Positions 1 to 10,951 of a stretch of 64,000 bases of DNA are shown in pieces (positions within the stretch are counted from its first letter, which is position 1; every line of letters begins with the position of its first letter). Origin of the DNA: Umbilicaria muhlenbergii (taxonomy: Eukaryota; Ascomycota; Lecanoromycetes; Umbilicariales; Umbilicariaceae); NCBI GenBank assembly GCA_000611775.1, contig KK106981.1, positions 5,272,927-5,336,926 of the forward strand, given 5' to 3'. A program made the translations under genes and the position numbers. A model generated the notes under the pieces. That model had not been told where the DNA came from and searched no databases. It saw only the letters and a program-made list of their open reading frames with translations.

Positions 1-810
1 CTAGCCGTCCCGTCCGCAAGCAGAACCACGGCTGAAGGAAAGAATCAAATGTACTTACATTCGCGGTAACCAGACCCCAGTGGGCATGGCCACCTTCTGT
101 ACCACATATGAAAAAACAGGTAATGTGACAGAACGCTTATCCACTCTCGCCATAAAGAAGCTTGCGATTGAAATGATTTTGAATCGGTAATACAGCAGCG
201 CTGCCGTAAGTGATACTCTCAATGGATAAAGAGATCCCGATGTCTAGTGCCAGACGAATTATCAAAGCAAGTGGCGATTCAAAAGGAGAGAAATCTGGGA
301 GATCCTCAACAACCAAACAAATAGCAATGAACAGCGCATTGTCATTTATAAGCGAGAGTGTAGTGCTAGGTGTTGGGCGCCCAGTTGGGTTTGACTCGAG
401 TTGAATGTTATCTGTTGCACTAAGAAGTTTCCTCGCACTGGCCGCGATTGCCTTTTGCCTGGGTAGCTCAGTTGTGCAAGGTGACGTTCAACTGGCCGTG
501 TGTGGTCCCATCAGCTCCTCCTTTGTTTTCTCTAGGGGCTAGAGCTCAATGACTTCAACTTTTCGCATTTTTGCATTGAACCCTCTTCGAAATAATATTC
601 GCTAGCAGATTATCGAAGGGGGCCTTATCATCGGAAGACTGCCACATACTTCGACGGTTCACCTCGTGCTCCTCCGCCTTCTTGACGCTTCCATTCAGAA
701 CAGTCCTGCTGCGTCGAAAGAAGGTTGAACGACGGAAGTCCATCTCAAGATGATGCCATTTTCACATAAAGCAAGGGCATTGCCGGCTCCTATCCTCGAT
801 GCTCTCTCGA
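1..810. other. Left-edge stretch with no gene recognised
   Basis: No convincing coding region. A 64-codon plus-strand reading frame at 210-404 resembles nothing I know. On the minus strand near positions 20-100 there is a GTAAGT-like donor after a short open stretch, so an exon of a gene running off the left edge is possible but not supported. Positions 431-462 hold a 32-bp segment found again at 55934-55965 (listed separately). The last bases are the 3' flank of the minus-strand DUF3445 gene. Confidence 0.5.
431..462 (+). repeat. 32-bp dispersed repeat, copy A
   Basis: This 32-bp segment begins CCTCGCACTGGCCG and ends TTTTGCCTGG. It matches 55934-55965 in the same orientation with one mismatch (C versus T at its 14th base). 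Flanks of the two copies are unrelated. It looks like a surviving end of a dispersed element; the family is unknown. Confidence 0.6.
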
Positions 811-2581
811 TTATTCCTTTCTGCCTCCTCTACTGAGAAAACGCTTCACGCCATCTCCCCATATGTCCACACCCTTGTAGTCATACATTTCTGGCACGCT
901 TCCCTTCGTTAGACCCTCAATAGCAGCCACCAAGTCTTCTGCCACTTTACCATCCTCTTCGTCCTTGACTTCAGACAGAGGTGTCATGTATGTGTGGAAT
1001 GCGAAGATCAGCGCATTCGAACGTGGGAGGCGATGCAGGGTTTGACGCTCGCAGCGGAGGTAGCACTATTTAGTGTTACAGAAAGGAATGGTGGGGTCGG
1101 GAAGGGCAGAAAGAAAGGAGGGAAGTAGGAAACGTACGGCCGAGAAATCGTTGGGAGAGGTTGTTGTGGGTCGGCTTTTCGTGCCAGCGCCTGATGGATT
1201 ATGAAGGGTGGGAGTAGTGGAGATGCTCCACTGAATAATCAAAGGTTTAGTCTTACTCTCCTTCACCCACTCTCAGCCACTCATGAGGGGCCTCGAACTT
1301 ACGTTCGCACGCTTGACGTATTTCCCCGCTGGAATACTGGTGAAGTAGCGGTCCATACTCTTCTGCAATTTCTCGTTATAGCGTGGAACAGGGCCCTAAT
1401 CATCATCAGTAAACTGTTCCCTTAACCAGTACGGTTCTTCTGCCCTTTGCATGGTGGGATTGGCATGCACATACGTGGATATCCCTAACCCTCCAACCCA
1501 CCATCTTACGCAAGTGGAATCCGTTGGGCCAACAACAAATGAAAGCACCCAGCGTATATCCATCCGCATCGTGTGCAGGCAGTAAGATAAAGATATCCTC
1601 ATCTACCAAGGCACAGAGCATTGTGAGGGCTGCAGTGGGATCGCTTGGTGGCTCTGTAGGGTAGTCTTCTCCAGTGACCAACGACCTCATGATCAGTTCT
1701 CCTTTGATTGTCTCGATCTCGCCTGACGGCGAAATGATCCTAAACATGGTGGGATAACGTGTTGGCAAGTATGTGCTCACCAGCCAGGAATACAGTTCGT
1801 CGATGGCTGGATGTGCGCTTGCGCTTCCGGGTTGAACAACATCTTCCAGATCATTTTCTAGAAGGTGTTTTCGCAGATTGATGCGATCAAGGTAAGTGTT
1901 GTCCATTGGAAATAGATCGGAGGGACTGGTGTTTTTTAGGGCTATCATGATTGTCAGCAATTGAAGACTGCGGCTAATGGACCATAGATGGAATTGCATA
2001 CCCATAGTCATATGATATTTGTGACTGAAAGGGCGGGGTCGAAGGGGTTGTGCATTGCGCCAATCGAACGTGGGAAGGGGTTCAATTAAAGGATATTTTC
2101 CACTCAATATGGGCTCCACAACTGGCTCTGGTGCTGCAACGCCAGAGCTCTTTGGCTAAATGACATTAGCAAGCCTATCTCAAGCATAGGTATACAACGT
2201 ATTAGACAGAAACATTTCAGAAGAAGCTGAACCACACAGAGACATGATTTACTGCCCGTTATCACGTGCAGGGACCTAAAACATCCATGGTACAGAACGA
2301 AAACGTATGATTGATGGCAATACTTGGACAGTCCGAACATTCTATCCCCCACTGCATTGATAACTTGAGGGGCTTCTGAGAGCGCTGCACGCTGCCGTCC
2401 TTGAGAGCAAGGTTCGAAGGGCAATCGGATGGCAAAGACCAGGGCAACATACCAGAGAACGCATTTGCAGCAATGACCACACACGCCCCGCAACCCATAT
2501 CGACAGCTTTGCAAATACCAATAGCAGAATCAAAATCAGCCCAGCGTACTTAGAATTGTTGACGTGCTCCAGGGGATCCAT
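811..2581 (-). CDS. DUF3445 / HODM alpha-subunit-like heme protein, membrane-anchored
   Basis: The first exon starts at 2581 (MDPLEHVNNSKYAG) and encodes one hydrophobic helix. The body is exons 2155-1475, 1395-1303, 1230-1138 and 1065-811, joined in frame by canonical introns. Visible family signatures are HKYHMTMG, a DNTYLDRI stretch, the EKLQKSMDRYF segment, WSIST, and a C-terminal RCERQTLHRLPRS block followed by FAFHTYMTPLSEV. These match Pfam DUF3445 (heme-dependent oxidative N-demethylase alpha-like), which fungi often carry as an ER- or membrane-anchored protein. The substrate of the fungal proteins is unknown. The donor of exon 1 is not settled: between about 2500 and 2156 there may be one long intron or an extra exon. 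The acceptor at 2156 is preceded by a GCTAAT branch site. Confidence 0.85.
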
Positions 2582-3215
2582 AGTAAATATATATTCGTCG
2601 GATCACTTGTTTCGAAAATAGTCTCCTTGTTGTTTGTAGCGATGAGATGGCCTTTATTTAGATATAAAAAGCTAGGAAGGTAGAGCGATAAGATTGAGAG
2701 AGTATAAACGACGTTACAAAAGCGCACAGTACGAAATACAAAAGAAAGAAAGAGAGCACTGCTGGTGGAAGCCGATGAAGATAGGCCGGAAGTTATGGTG
2801 GGATAGGTGGGAATAGTTTGCCTGATCTGGACAAGCGCTACAGCTTACGCCGACGCGCCGAAGCAGATCCTTCTCAAAGACCCATTCACGACCCCAATGA
2901 ACAGTAAGACAGAAGGCAGTCTATACGCCAGGCAGCCCGAGCCCCCCTCAATTACACAACAACCAAGGCAGATTCGGAGGACCGGTTAATGCGGAGATGC
3001 TAGAAGTTATTGAACTTCTACAACGTTCAATTCCAAGATTTAGATATATTACTGTCATATTGAGAGAGCCCCGGGCTGAAGAGTGCCTCTTATTTAGTCT
3101 ATACGCCTAATGTCTGAGTGTGCGGACACTAAAGAAGATCCTCCATCATTCTAACCAATCATGCCTCCTTGAGCAAACCTGCTACAGACCCGCTACTCAA
3201 TCTCGGCATCTTTAT
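2582..3215. other. Intergenic, DUF3445 5' flank
   Basis: The upstream region of the minus-strand DUF3445 gene and the 3' flank of the hypothetical gene that ends at 3216. I see only short chance reading frames and no repeat or RNA gene. Confidence 0.5.
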
Positions 3216-3940
3216 CTAATACATCCCCCGCTTCAACCGCTCATGCTCTGTGAGCTTGTATGCACCGAGAAAGTCGAGCAAGGTATGCAGCTTGGCTGTT
3301 CTCGCGCGGGTACTACTGATCAGCTCTCTTGGATGCGCGCCACCTTGGATGGGCCTTAGATCCAGTGGCAGATGATAGGCCTCCATGATACGGTCGAGTT
3401 GCGAATCTACCATCCGAGATGTCAGTAAGGCGATGGTAACAACACACGCTGCGTGACGGCAGTTTGCTTACTGTCGAGGATTTTCACCGAATCTACTCTT
3501 TTGGGGTATCGAAAGTCTGCTGGATACGTTCCATCCATGCTCAAATGAGGAAAGATTTGGCCGTATGGTGTTTTGTGGCTCAATACCATGTTGCACATTG
3601 TCGCCGCGAGGTTGGTTCTTTGATGTGCAGTCAAGTCAACATAGGCTCGAGGGAATGCCATTCTGAATCTGATATACCTTATGATGTGGTCTGCTCGGTC
3701 CGCCTCAGCTTGGTAGGCATTATATGGCTCTTGCTCGTAACCTCCAGAATAAGGAGACCTGGGACATGGGCCTCCGCTGTATCGTGCTCCATTTCCGAAG
3801 TAGTCTGGTACCTCAAGTCCTATCCGCGCATGGTTCATCGCCATGTCCATTTCTGCCTGTGTTACGGCACGAGGATCCACGGCTAGGGGTGTGCCAGGCA
3901 TAGACCTGTAGGGATCCGGATGTGGACGAAGAGACATCAT
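3216..3940 (-). CDS. Hypothetical protein, 219 aa, two exons
   Basis: Exon 1 is 3940-3472 and exon 2 is 3406-3216, separated by a 65-nt intron with a GTAAGC donor and TAG acceptor. The frames join in phase (469 + 191 nt = 220 codons). The N-terminal third is rich in Pro, Gly and Tyr and looks disordered. A more ordered part follows (ADRADHIIRYIRFRMAFPRA, then TNLAATMCNMVLSHKTPYGQ) and leads to a helical C-terminus (LDRIMEAYHLPLDLRP, AKLHTLLDFLGAYKLTEHER). There is no signal peptide or membrane segment. I do not recognise the family. The clean splice junction and the change from disordered to ordered composition support a real gene. Confidence 0.6.
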
Positions 3941-5110
3941 CGATGATTGTGGAATCGTCTTCTGAGTAAGGTCGATTGTTTACCGACAGTGGTACGTAGA
4001 TGGAAGATTGTGAGCAAGCACACAATGCAGTAGAGTCTTGAAGAAGGTAAAGTTTTCAAGTCATATAGTGATGGATCACGGAGATGGGTAACACCAACAA
4101 GTCATACAGCTTTCCCAACAACGGACCTTTCGTGTGTGCCAGCACACAAACATAAGTTTTCACCCTCGTACAAACATTATTTGTGCATGTTCGATCTGTA
4201 AGTGCTTGCCATATATAAAGAGTGATCGAACAAAAGAAAACTTGTGAAAGTCAGGTGCCATCGGGGAGCTGCAGATAACCGGGACTCAGGATGCAGCTTC
4301 TTGGGTTCAATTACTGCAAAAGCATTGTTTATTGACAACAAGACTGGTAAGTCTAGATGTGGGTGAGTCCAACTTTGAACGGTAGAGGCTAGAAATCAAT
4401 CGTCCGGGATTTACTCCCATTAGAGGACTTGAGTTTTTCCGGCTTCTCTGTCCTCCATGTTGCATATCAAAGCTAATAAGTATCTACTCCCATATAAGCA
4501 CGCCAAATTGATGGATCCTGCCAAGGGGTGAGGTTCTCCCGTGCCTGTGGTCAGAAACTGGAGGAAACCAGGCGTACCATCAAATCAAGTGACAGTCTGA
4601 AAATGAGATATCTTGGTGATCTTTAGTAGTAATTTGATAACGAAAAGACACCTTTATATAAAGTAGACCAAGGAGGCAGAAGAAACTTTTAACGACTTCT
4701 AAGTTATCAACTGCGCAGCTTGAGACATGCTTCGCCATCAAGATATTAGGGACCTCCGCGTTTGTGAAACTCCCACTTAGTTCGATAGCGCGACTGAGAC
4801 CCTGTGCACTTGAGCCAAATCTTCTCGAACATCGATGTGCCGCCGACTTACAGGTAGGGTCCAGTTCACTCAGGACTTTCTTATTCCATATCTGCACTGT
4901 GGGCGTATCCCTAGACCCCTGGCGCTTTGCGACTATGATGGGCCCCGGAACATGGGTCCGCTTAGATAGCGGAGAAATCAAGCTGATTGGCAACGTGGAG
5001 ACTAAGACGACCTGGACATAGATTCCCACGGGCGTAAGAGGCAACGAGCACCGTCGCACTATAGGCGAAACCCGGTTCGGCAGCTTGGGCTTGGCTGAAG
5101 ATTTTCGTAA
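3941..5110. other. Intergenic, no gene recognised
   Basis: Contains a 159-codon minus-strand reading frame (4580-5059) that resembles no known family and lacks plausible neighbours or splice partners. It may include 3' flank of the decayed gene at 5111-5768. No repeats or RNA genes seen. Confidence 0.4.
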
Positions 5111-5768
5111 TCAATCTTGATCGAGAGTATGGCTGTCTTGCCCGGCGCCGGTGTTGCGTGACCTCTCTCGTAGGACTTCCTTGTCATCAGGCTCACCTCC
5201 ACTGGTTGTTGACCCGCCAATACTGAATGTGGATCGATGTCCACTGGGACGTCCTGCCAGACTTGGCGCCCGCGGCCGCTGCCTACCACGCGCTCGCCCG
5301 CCAACATACGGTATCTCATACGTAAGAGCTCGGAAAATATAGAGGAGCACATCGTAGACGATCAAAAGTAGCCACGGGCCCATAGTGAGAAGGCCAAGTA
5401 AAAGCTGACAGACATGATAAGCACGTAGCCCTCACAGGCACGACAAGGTGGTAATATGGAAGCTCACGAAAATTCGGATGATCCAGGTCTCCACAAGGCT
5501 CAAATAAGGGGGGAGAATCGAGGTCCACGACATCGCGACCGAACGAGCGGGAAGTTACAGGATCCCCAGTCCGCGATTGTGTGACAGCTCGTTAAGCGGA
5601 ACCGTTGGTTCTGGCGAAAACACGAGCGTTGAAGCTTCTGGAGATAAGTGAGGTCGTAAAGTTCGGTGGCATGGAGAGTGCTCCGTAACGTGCTAGGCTG
5701 GAGTTCTATGTGGGCTGAAGTCCAGACCCAAAGAGCATGTCTCCTAAGAGCCTTTGTGGATTCATCAT
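5111..5768 (-). pseudogene. Probable decayed gene for a small single-pass membrane protein
   Basis: From the ATG at 5768 one minus-strand frame reads protein-like sequence (MMNPQRLLGDMLFGSGLQPT, later SLISRSFNARVFARTNGSA, then SFGRDVVDLDSPPLFEP) through about 99 codons. Two in-frame stops interrupt it, TAG at 5708-5706 and TAA at 5594-5592. After an intron-like gap, another frame (to 5111) continues with a strong hydrophobic helix, MGPWLLLIVYDVLLYIFRAL. A basic juxtamembrane segment follows (GGRARGRQRPRAPS) and then a Ser/Asp-rich tail. Both stops could come from C-to-T changes (CAG to TAG, CAA to TAA). The layout resembles a fungal hypothetical membrane-protein family that I recall only loosely. 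Unrecognised introns or sequencing errors are the alternatives to decay. The junction to the membrane exon is unresolved: the only visible GT..AG pair would give a 37-nt intron. Confidence 0.45.
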
Positions 5769-6876
5769 GAAATCGAAGTTGGAGAACGGAACCTGAGCCG
5801 AGCAGATAGAAATCGACGACGAGCTTACTGGTACAAGTTGTGGTGGGAGGCCTGCTAGCTTCGAAAGTGCTGGAGCTATTCACATGCGGGGTGACGATCG
5901 CTGGTTTTCAAGGGTTAATTCTATTTCCTTGATTCCTGACTGCCCTCCCTGCCTTTGTTAGGTAAGGTATGCAATGAACACAGCAGGTGTATGCACGAAA
6001 CAAGTAACAGTCTCTTGCTGGGGATCCTCTCGATGATATAATAATGAAAAGGACATATGTAAATCCTTAGACTGAACATTGTTGAGATTCGTGCTTCAAG
6101 CATTCTACGTCTATAAGTTCTGTCTAGGACTGCCACTTGTTTTGTACACACGCCTGACCGTCAAATACTAGATTTGGAGAACACTAGGGATTGTCAGTGG
6201 TTGACGTGAAGTACCTTTAGTATAACCATATGATAGTTATATTCTGGTGTACTATACACGGGTGAAATTGTATCTGATGCGGACCGATGCAGAGACAGTG
6301 GCCTTGCTAAGATCTTCTCAAGGTCAACGAGGTTGCAGAGTGTCGAGGTCTCCATGAAGTACACCGGCCCTTATAAGCACAACACCCATCGTCTTCATCC
6401 GCTCCGTGTAGTGCACAAGATCCCCGGAACTGTAGATAATACCACGTTCCGAGTCATGTTTCCCAATCCAAAGAAAACAAAGGATCCAATCCGCCGTCTA
6501 GCCGTATATCAAGGTGGCTCACGTGGAACCACATCAACAATTGTACGTGATGCGGTTAGTGTTCGTGACCCGACCAAACCCGCGTCCTGTAATGGACACG
6601 AGTCTTTTTCGAGCCTAACCAGCCACGCCAGCGTTGAACATAGGTTCTACAACGCTGAGAATCGTGACACGACGGGCACATTGCACCCTTCACGAGCTTC
6701 AGTCTCCGGTAATAGCAGGGTCCTTTGAAGCCCGGCGACCTTCGAGGTAGTCACTGCACCCTCGACTGGTCGGCATGGCAAGCTTGCCCGCTCCGAAGTT
6801 TCACCCAAGGTCGAGGGGACGTCTCAACTATAGCCGTTATCCATATGCATGGTTTATATAAGTCCACCGCGTGTGC
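5769..6876. other. Intergenic, no gene recognised
   Basis: The 3' flank of the minus-strand Ubp16-like gene and the upstream part of the decayed gene. A 131-codon plus-strand reading frame at 6333-6728 has no recognisable features. No repeats or RNA genes seen. Confidence 0.4.
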
Positions 6877-8754
6877 TCAAGTGTTGTCATTCCCGTCTTT
6901 GTCGATCTCGTAGAAGAGCAAATAAACTTCTTTTTGCATCGCCAGCACATCACTGGTTTTACATTCTTTTACCTTTTCGTCACTGATTCGCCACCAACGG
7001 TCGTTCGTTTTCTTCCGCCTTCTGAGCCGGCCGCCATCTGCTTCACATATGTTCTTGCTTAAAGGAGAGCTGCTGAGTCTAAGCTGGGAAGGCCCCGGCT
7101 CATTGTTACTTTGGCTCCTGGGAGCAGCTATATCTGTCGAAGCGTGAGGAGACGCCAATGACGATATTGAAGATCTGAGAAGGACACCACCACCGATCGA
7201 GCCTGACGAGGGTCGTGTGGAGGGAGTTGAAACTGACGTAGATGACGGAGAAGGTGATGGCGAAATCGTCGAGGGCGATAGTTGATCATCGTGGTTCGGG
7301 GTCATTGGGCGATTACCGATGGCATGTGCGGGCAGTCCCGGGCTTGCAAGACCTCTGGAGTTCGGGATCGTTGACACATCTGGACTCGCTGACACGCTGT
7401 AAGGTCCTGAATGGTTGCGGATATTCGGAGTTGAATATGGAGCATAAAGATGCTGCCGACGGAACGTTTCGTAATGACCACTATTGTGCGTACCCTTGTG
7501 AGTAACCATACCGAGGAGCTTGTAGTTCCTCCGGTCAAGTATACCACCCATCGGTAGTCTTTCCGGGAACGCAACCTTGGCTGCGTTCTTCGTGGAACTG
7601 CTCCTGGGATCATAGATCGATCTTGAGAGGTGTACAACGAGAACCTTAGGGAAAGCAGTCATGCGGACGTGACGAGCGATACGTCTCTTGGGTGCGTATT
7701 TTATGTCTGGCAATACAACATCTTTAGGTGGCTTCTCAGGGTTTTCGTCTAGACTCCTTTGTAACTTTGCAATATCTGCCTCTATGGAGGCTTTCAGTTC
7801 CTCTGAGGAAGCTCGTAAAAGTTCCTTGGATCTCGCCGCCAAAGCATGCTCCAGACGGCACTTGTCGCACTTGTAGTCGTCGATGTATTCCGTCTTGAAA
7901 TGATTGTCGAAGCAGTCGTTGAGTGTAGTTGAGCTCTTTTGAGGCACTGACAGGGTCAACATGACGAACGTGGTAGGGTTTGCCTTTGGCTTAAAGTGGC
8001 AAAATTGGCATTCGATTTGTGCCTCGGTTTTACCCTCGAGGGGGAAGCCATCTTCGTCTTCGAAGGGCTCGCTTCCTTTCTCCGCGGATTCATGCCCCAC
8101 CACTCCTTCGGTATCGTTGTTGTCGTTGCCGCCCTGCTGGACTTCCGTGCCCTCTATACCGTGAACGTTACCCAAGGCTTGAGAGTGCTTGGCCCGTCTT
8201 CTTGCTTCGCGACCAGCGTGATACTCCTCCGATAGCCTTTCCGCCACAACCTGTAGTAGCTCCTGCGCATCTTGTTGCGCCTTGCTGATTCTGGTGTCAA
8301 AAGCACGCTCTAAAACCCGGATGAAATTAGCAGCCGAAATTGTCTTCCTGTAGATTGGCCGCTCGTTCAGACTGTCAATGATATCTTTCAACCCTTGTGT
8401 CACTTCACCCCTTTGAAGACTCTCCAATTTTCTGGCATCGATGGGTTTCCCTTGCTTGTCCTTCTCCGGAACAGTCATGTACACCTCAGGCCCATCCAGT
8501 TTTCGCCGGTGTAGTTCTCGGATGAGATACAGTCGCAAGTCGCCAAGACCAGCCAATGACTGTAGGATCGAGTTGATAAAGCAGTCATTTGCAGGGTTTG
8601 ATAACCCAACAATACCCTTCTTGCGTGTGCTGGGAGAACTCGTAGATGTTTCGCTGTCAATCAGATAGTTCGGGTTGAAGAAGTACACGAGAGCGATGGC
8701 GGCCAGCGACGCACTGGCTGCGTAGGTAATGACGGTGAGCGGTTTGTCAGGCAT
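6877..8754 (-). CDS. Ubiquitin-specific protease, Ubp16/USP30-like, N-terminal membrane anchor
   Basis: A single-exon 625-aa cysteine protease of peptidase family C19 that removes ubiquitin. Residues about 8-26 (VITYAASASLAAIALVYFF) form one membrane helix, as in yeast Ubp16 and animal USP30, which sit in the mitochondrial outer membrane; that location is inferred here. The Cys box is GLSNPANDCFINSILQSL with catalytic Cys58. The His box contains THKGTHNSGHYETF and the C-terminal block contains WWRISDEKV, followed by YLLFYE. Two CxxC pairs (CQFC and CDKC) fit the zinc-stabilised fingers subdomain. A long Ser/Pro-rich insert lies between the His box and the C-terminal block. The Cys box has PAND where most USPs have xGNT, a small deviation next to the active cysteine. 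Confidence 0.9.
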   Translation of the reverse strand: MPDKPLTVITYAASASLAAIALVYFFNPNYLIDSETSTSSPSTRKKGIVGLSNPANDCFINSILQSLAGLGDLRLYLIRELHRRKLDGPEVYMTVPEKDKQGKPIDARKLESLQRGEVTQGLKDIIDSLNERPIYRKTISAANFIRVLERAFDTRISKAQQDAQELLQVVAERLSEEYHAGREARRRAKHSQALGNVHGIEGTEVQQGGNDNNDTEGVVGHESAEKGSEPFEDEDGFPLEGKTEAQIECQFCHFKPKANPTTFVMLTLSVPQKSSTTLNDCFDNHFKTEYIDDYKCDKCRLEHALAARSKELLRASSEELKASIEADIAKLQRSLDENPEKPPKDVVLPDIKYAPKRRIARHVRMTAFPKVLVVHLSRSIYDPRSSSTKNAAKVAFPERLPMGGILDRRNYKLLGMVTHKGTHNSGHYETFRRQHLYAPYSTPNIRNHSGPYSVSASPDVSTIPNSRGLASPGLPAHAIGNRPMTPNHDDQLSPSTISPSPSPSSTSVSTPSTRPSSGSIGGGVLLRSSISSLASPHASTDIAAPRSQSNNEPGPSQLRLSSSPLSKNICEADGGRLRRRKKTNDRWWRISDEKVKECKTSDVLAMQKEVYLLFYEIDKDGNDNT

Positions 8755-9259
8755 GCTGTAGGGTGATGCTACCGCAAAGCCATGGACTAGTATTAAGTAT
8801 CAAGATGAAAGCTCGTATGGAGGATTTGCATGGATCAACTCCGGTCCATAGTAAATACAACCCCAGTTTGCCTGCGGATGTCTTCTAGTTTGAAGGGTCC
8901 TTAGGGAAAGCTGGAGTCAAAGGGGATGATCCTCTTAAGAATGCGGTCGTGGTGGAAACTCAATTTCCAGACAAGTGTATGCTAGAGGTATGGATTCTGG
9001 AAATACAACGGTCGTACAAGGGATTCGGATAGGGCGTATCGACAGATGAGATCTGATTGTCAAAAGATGCAGCTTGCCGTGATCCCCGCAAAACGGCCCC
9101 TCAGCCTTGAGGAACCCTGGGCCTGGTGAGCGTGGAACTAGCCGTAGGGCTGAAACCACCCTTGCGCTCGAAAGCATGAAGCATTCCATCCGGTACCTTA
9201 CTCTATAGTGCCTGCCTCGCGGCCCTGCTTCCTGTACTCAACTGTCATATAAACCTACA
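8755..9259. promoter_or_regulatory. Divergent intergenic region, Ubp16-like gene and bL9m
   Basis: A 505-bp gap between two divergent genes, which must hold both promoters. Both flanking proteins are predicted to act at or in mitochondria. I see no clear TATA box or known operator. Confidence 0.4.
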
Positions 9260-10221
9260 ATGGCTATGGCCACGTTCATGAGCCCTTTCAGAGCACTTCA
9301 TTGTACATCGTGCATAAGGAGGATTGTCAGCCTTGACCTATCCGAAGCAACGTTTCCTTTCCACAGACAGCTCCGAGGCAAGAAGAAAACCACGAAGCAG
9401 CCTCGTACAGTGAAAGTAAAGCTTCTTCAAGACATTCGAGGATATGGCAGACAAGGTAGACATTGGAGATCCTTAGGACACCAATGTTCAGCTAACAACC
9501 ACCCATAGGCGCAATCATCCCGGTTGCCCCTGGCCGGATGCGCAATGTCTGGTACCCACAACAAAAGGCGGAATACATGACAGACACCCAACTTCGCCGC
9601 ATGAACATGCGAGAACTTGTTGTCGAAAGAGATTTTACTTTCATACCCAAGAAACACACGGACGGGGAGGTTCCAGTGGACCAAGACACAGACACAGTGA
9701 TAGACGTGGAGATGAAGCTCTTGGCGGTATGGACCGGGCTGCTTTCGATCTATTCAAGCTCTCTTGCTACGCATTTGACTTGACTGACTATTCGATAGCC
9801 CCAACGAGCTACCGAAATTCTAAGCGCAATGCTTCCACCTCAGCTAGATTTCTATCGCAATCCTATTTCTCAGCCTTCCGAACCTGAAAAGCCGCGCATC
9901 TCGAGGTCTCGATCCGTAAGTGCCGCAGCCGCAGAATTCACCGCAGCCTCAGAACCATTGCAGAAACCGGGGCCGGTTGCGATCTACGGATCTGTGTCGA
10001 CTGCGGATATTGCTGCCAGTATCAAGGCCCTCTTGGCCATGGATGAGGAGGGCGCCAGGGTGGTCTTAGGGCCAGAGGATGTCACTATTGTTAGCGCCAA
10101 GCATGATGAGCACGGTGGAGAAGCGGACAGAATCAAGGCTTTGGGAAACTTCGAAATCGAGGTCAGGGTTAAAGGGGGCGAGGCGGTTAGGCGGACTGTG
10201 AGGGTCCAGCCCCAAGAGTAA
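9260..10221 (+). CDS. MRPL50: Mitochondrial large-subunit ribosomal protein bL9m
   Basis: Exons 9260-9455, 9509-9726 and 9799-10221 join in frame to 278 aa. The first intron has a GCTAAC branch and a TAG acceptor. The protein begins with an Arg-containing presequence-like stretch rich in hydrophobic residues. The bL9 N-terminal domain follows: VKVKLLQDIRGYGRQG, then AIIPVAPGRMRNVWYPQQKA, the hallmark of this family. The C-terminal half (from about residue 170) is an acidic and Ala-rich domain close to the bL9 C-terminal fold. It is a structural protein of the mitoribosome large subunit. The yeast counterpart is MRPL50, so the symbol is by homology only. The N-terminal domain is the diagnostic part; the C-terminal region is less conserved. 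Confidence 0.9.
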
Positions 10222-10951
10222 ACGATATCGAACAAGTCAGACATGCATTGTAATGCGACGTTCGGACCCTGGAGGTCGATCTCGGACAACAATACCACAA
10301 TTGAGAAGGTTAAGCTATCTTAAGCTACACGATATGTCATGCCCTCTTCAATGCTCATTAAATGATCTCCTGATAATCAACATCCCTACACTTCTTTCTT
10401 TAAGTAGAAATCTCCAGGTAGATGTTGAACAGTGAGCAGAGAATCTATAGGAGCTTATAGAATGGTGACGACCTTATCTTGCGACTTGACCGTAATATAC
10501 GAGCGACAGTACGGGTGGAAGTGGAAGACGAGCTCGGCCCTATCAGGACTTGCTTTCGGAGTCCGTTCGGTGAGAAGGGACCGGGATGCTGTTGCTCGAG
10601 GAAACCCCACCAAAAATGAGGATTCACATCCGAGGAACAGTAGGCAGATCCCCCCCCACAAAACGTCACACTCTTATCGTTGTAAAACAAAGCACAACTC
10701 ATACGGCTACAGCACCTGCATCACTCGCCACAGCATCTGTCAGATCCAGCAATAACAAGGAATCACACAGCGATATACTCGTACGTTCCCATCTTCAGAG
10801 AACGCCCCACAATGCCCCACCATCCAGTTGCGCCAAGCTTGTCTGCTACCAGCTTTGTCTCCAAAAAGCAAATCGAGGCGGCCATGCAGGAGCTGACATG
10901 GAAGTGGTCATACAGAGCGAGAATTCTCTCAGCAAGCCAACAAACGTAACA
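10222..10951. promoter_or_regulatory. Intergenic region and leader of the aldolase gene
   Basis: Separates bL9m from the aldolase gene on the same strand. It includes an upstream reading frame at 10812-10949 that stops two bases before the aldolase ATG (listed separately). An 8-base C run lies near 10650. No other feature seen. Confidence 0.5.
10812..10949 (+). promoter_or_regulatory. 45-codon upstream ORF abutting the aldolase start
   Basis: An ATG at 10812 opens a 45-codon frame beginning MPHHPVAPSLSATSF. Its TAA stop (10947-10949) lies two bases before the aldolase ATG at 10952, in a different frame. If the leader is not spliced, ribosomes would meet this frame first and would have to reinitiate or leak past. 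A 5'-UTR intron removing it is the main alternative. Confidence 0.4.

Noticed and set aside
2104-2514. 136-codon minus-strand frame between DUF3445 exons
   Set aside because: It overlaps the stretch between the anchor exon and the next exon and ends in a frame different from the conserved protein. Treated as intron or unresolved exon.
4580-5059. 159-codon minus-strand frame
   Set aside because: No recognisable motif. It could belong to transcribed flank of the decayed gene but cannot be supported as coding.
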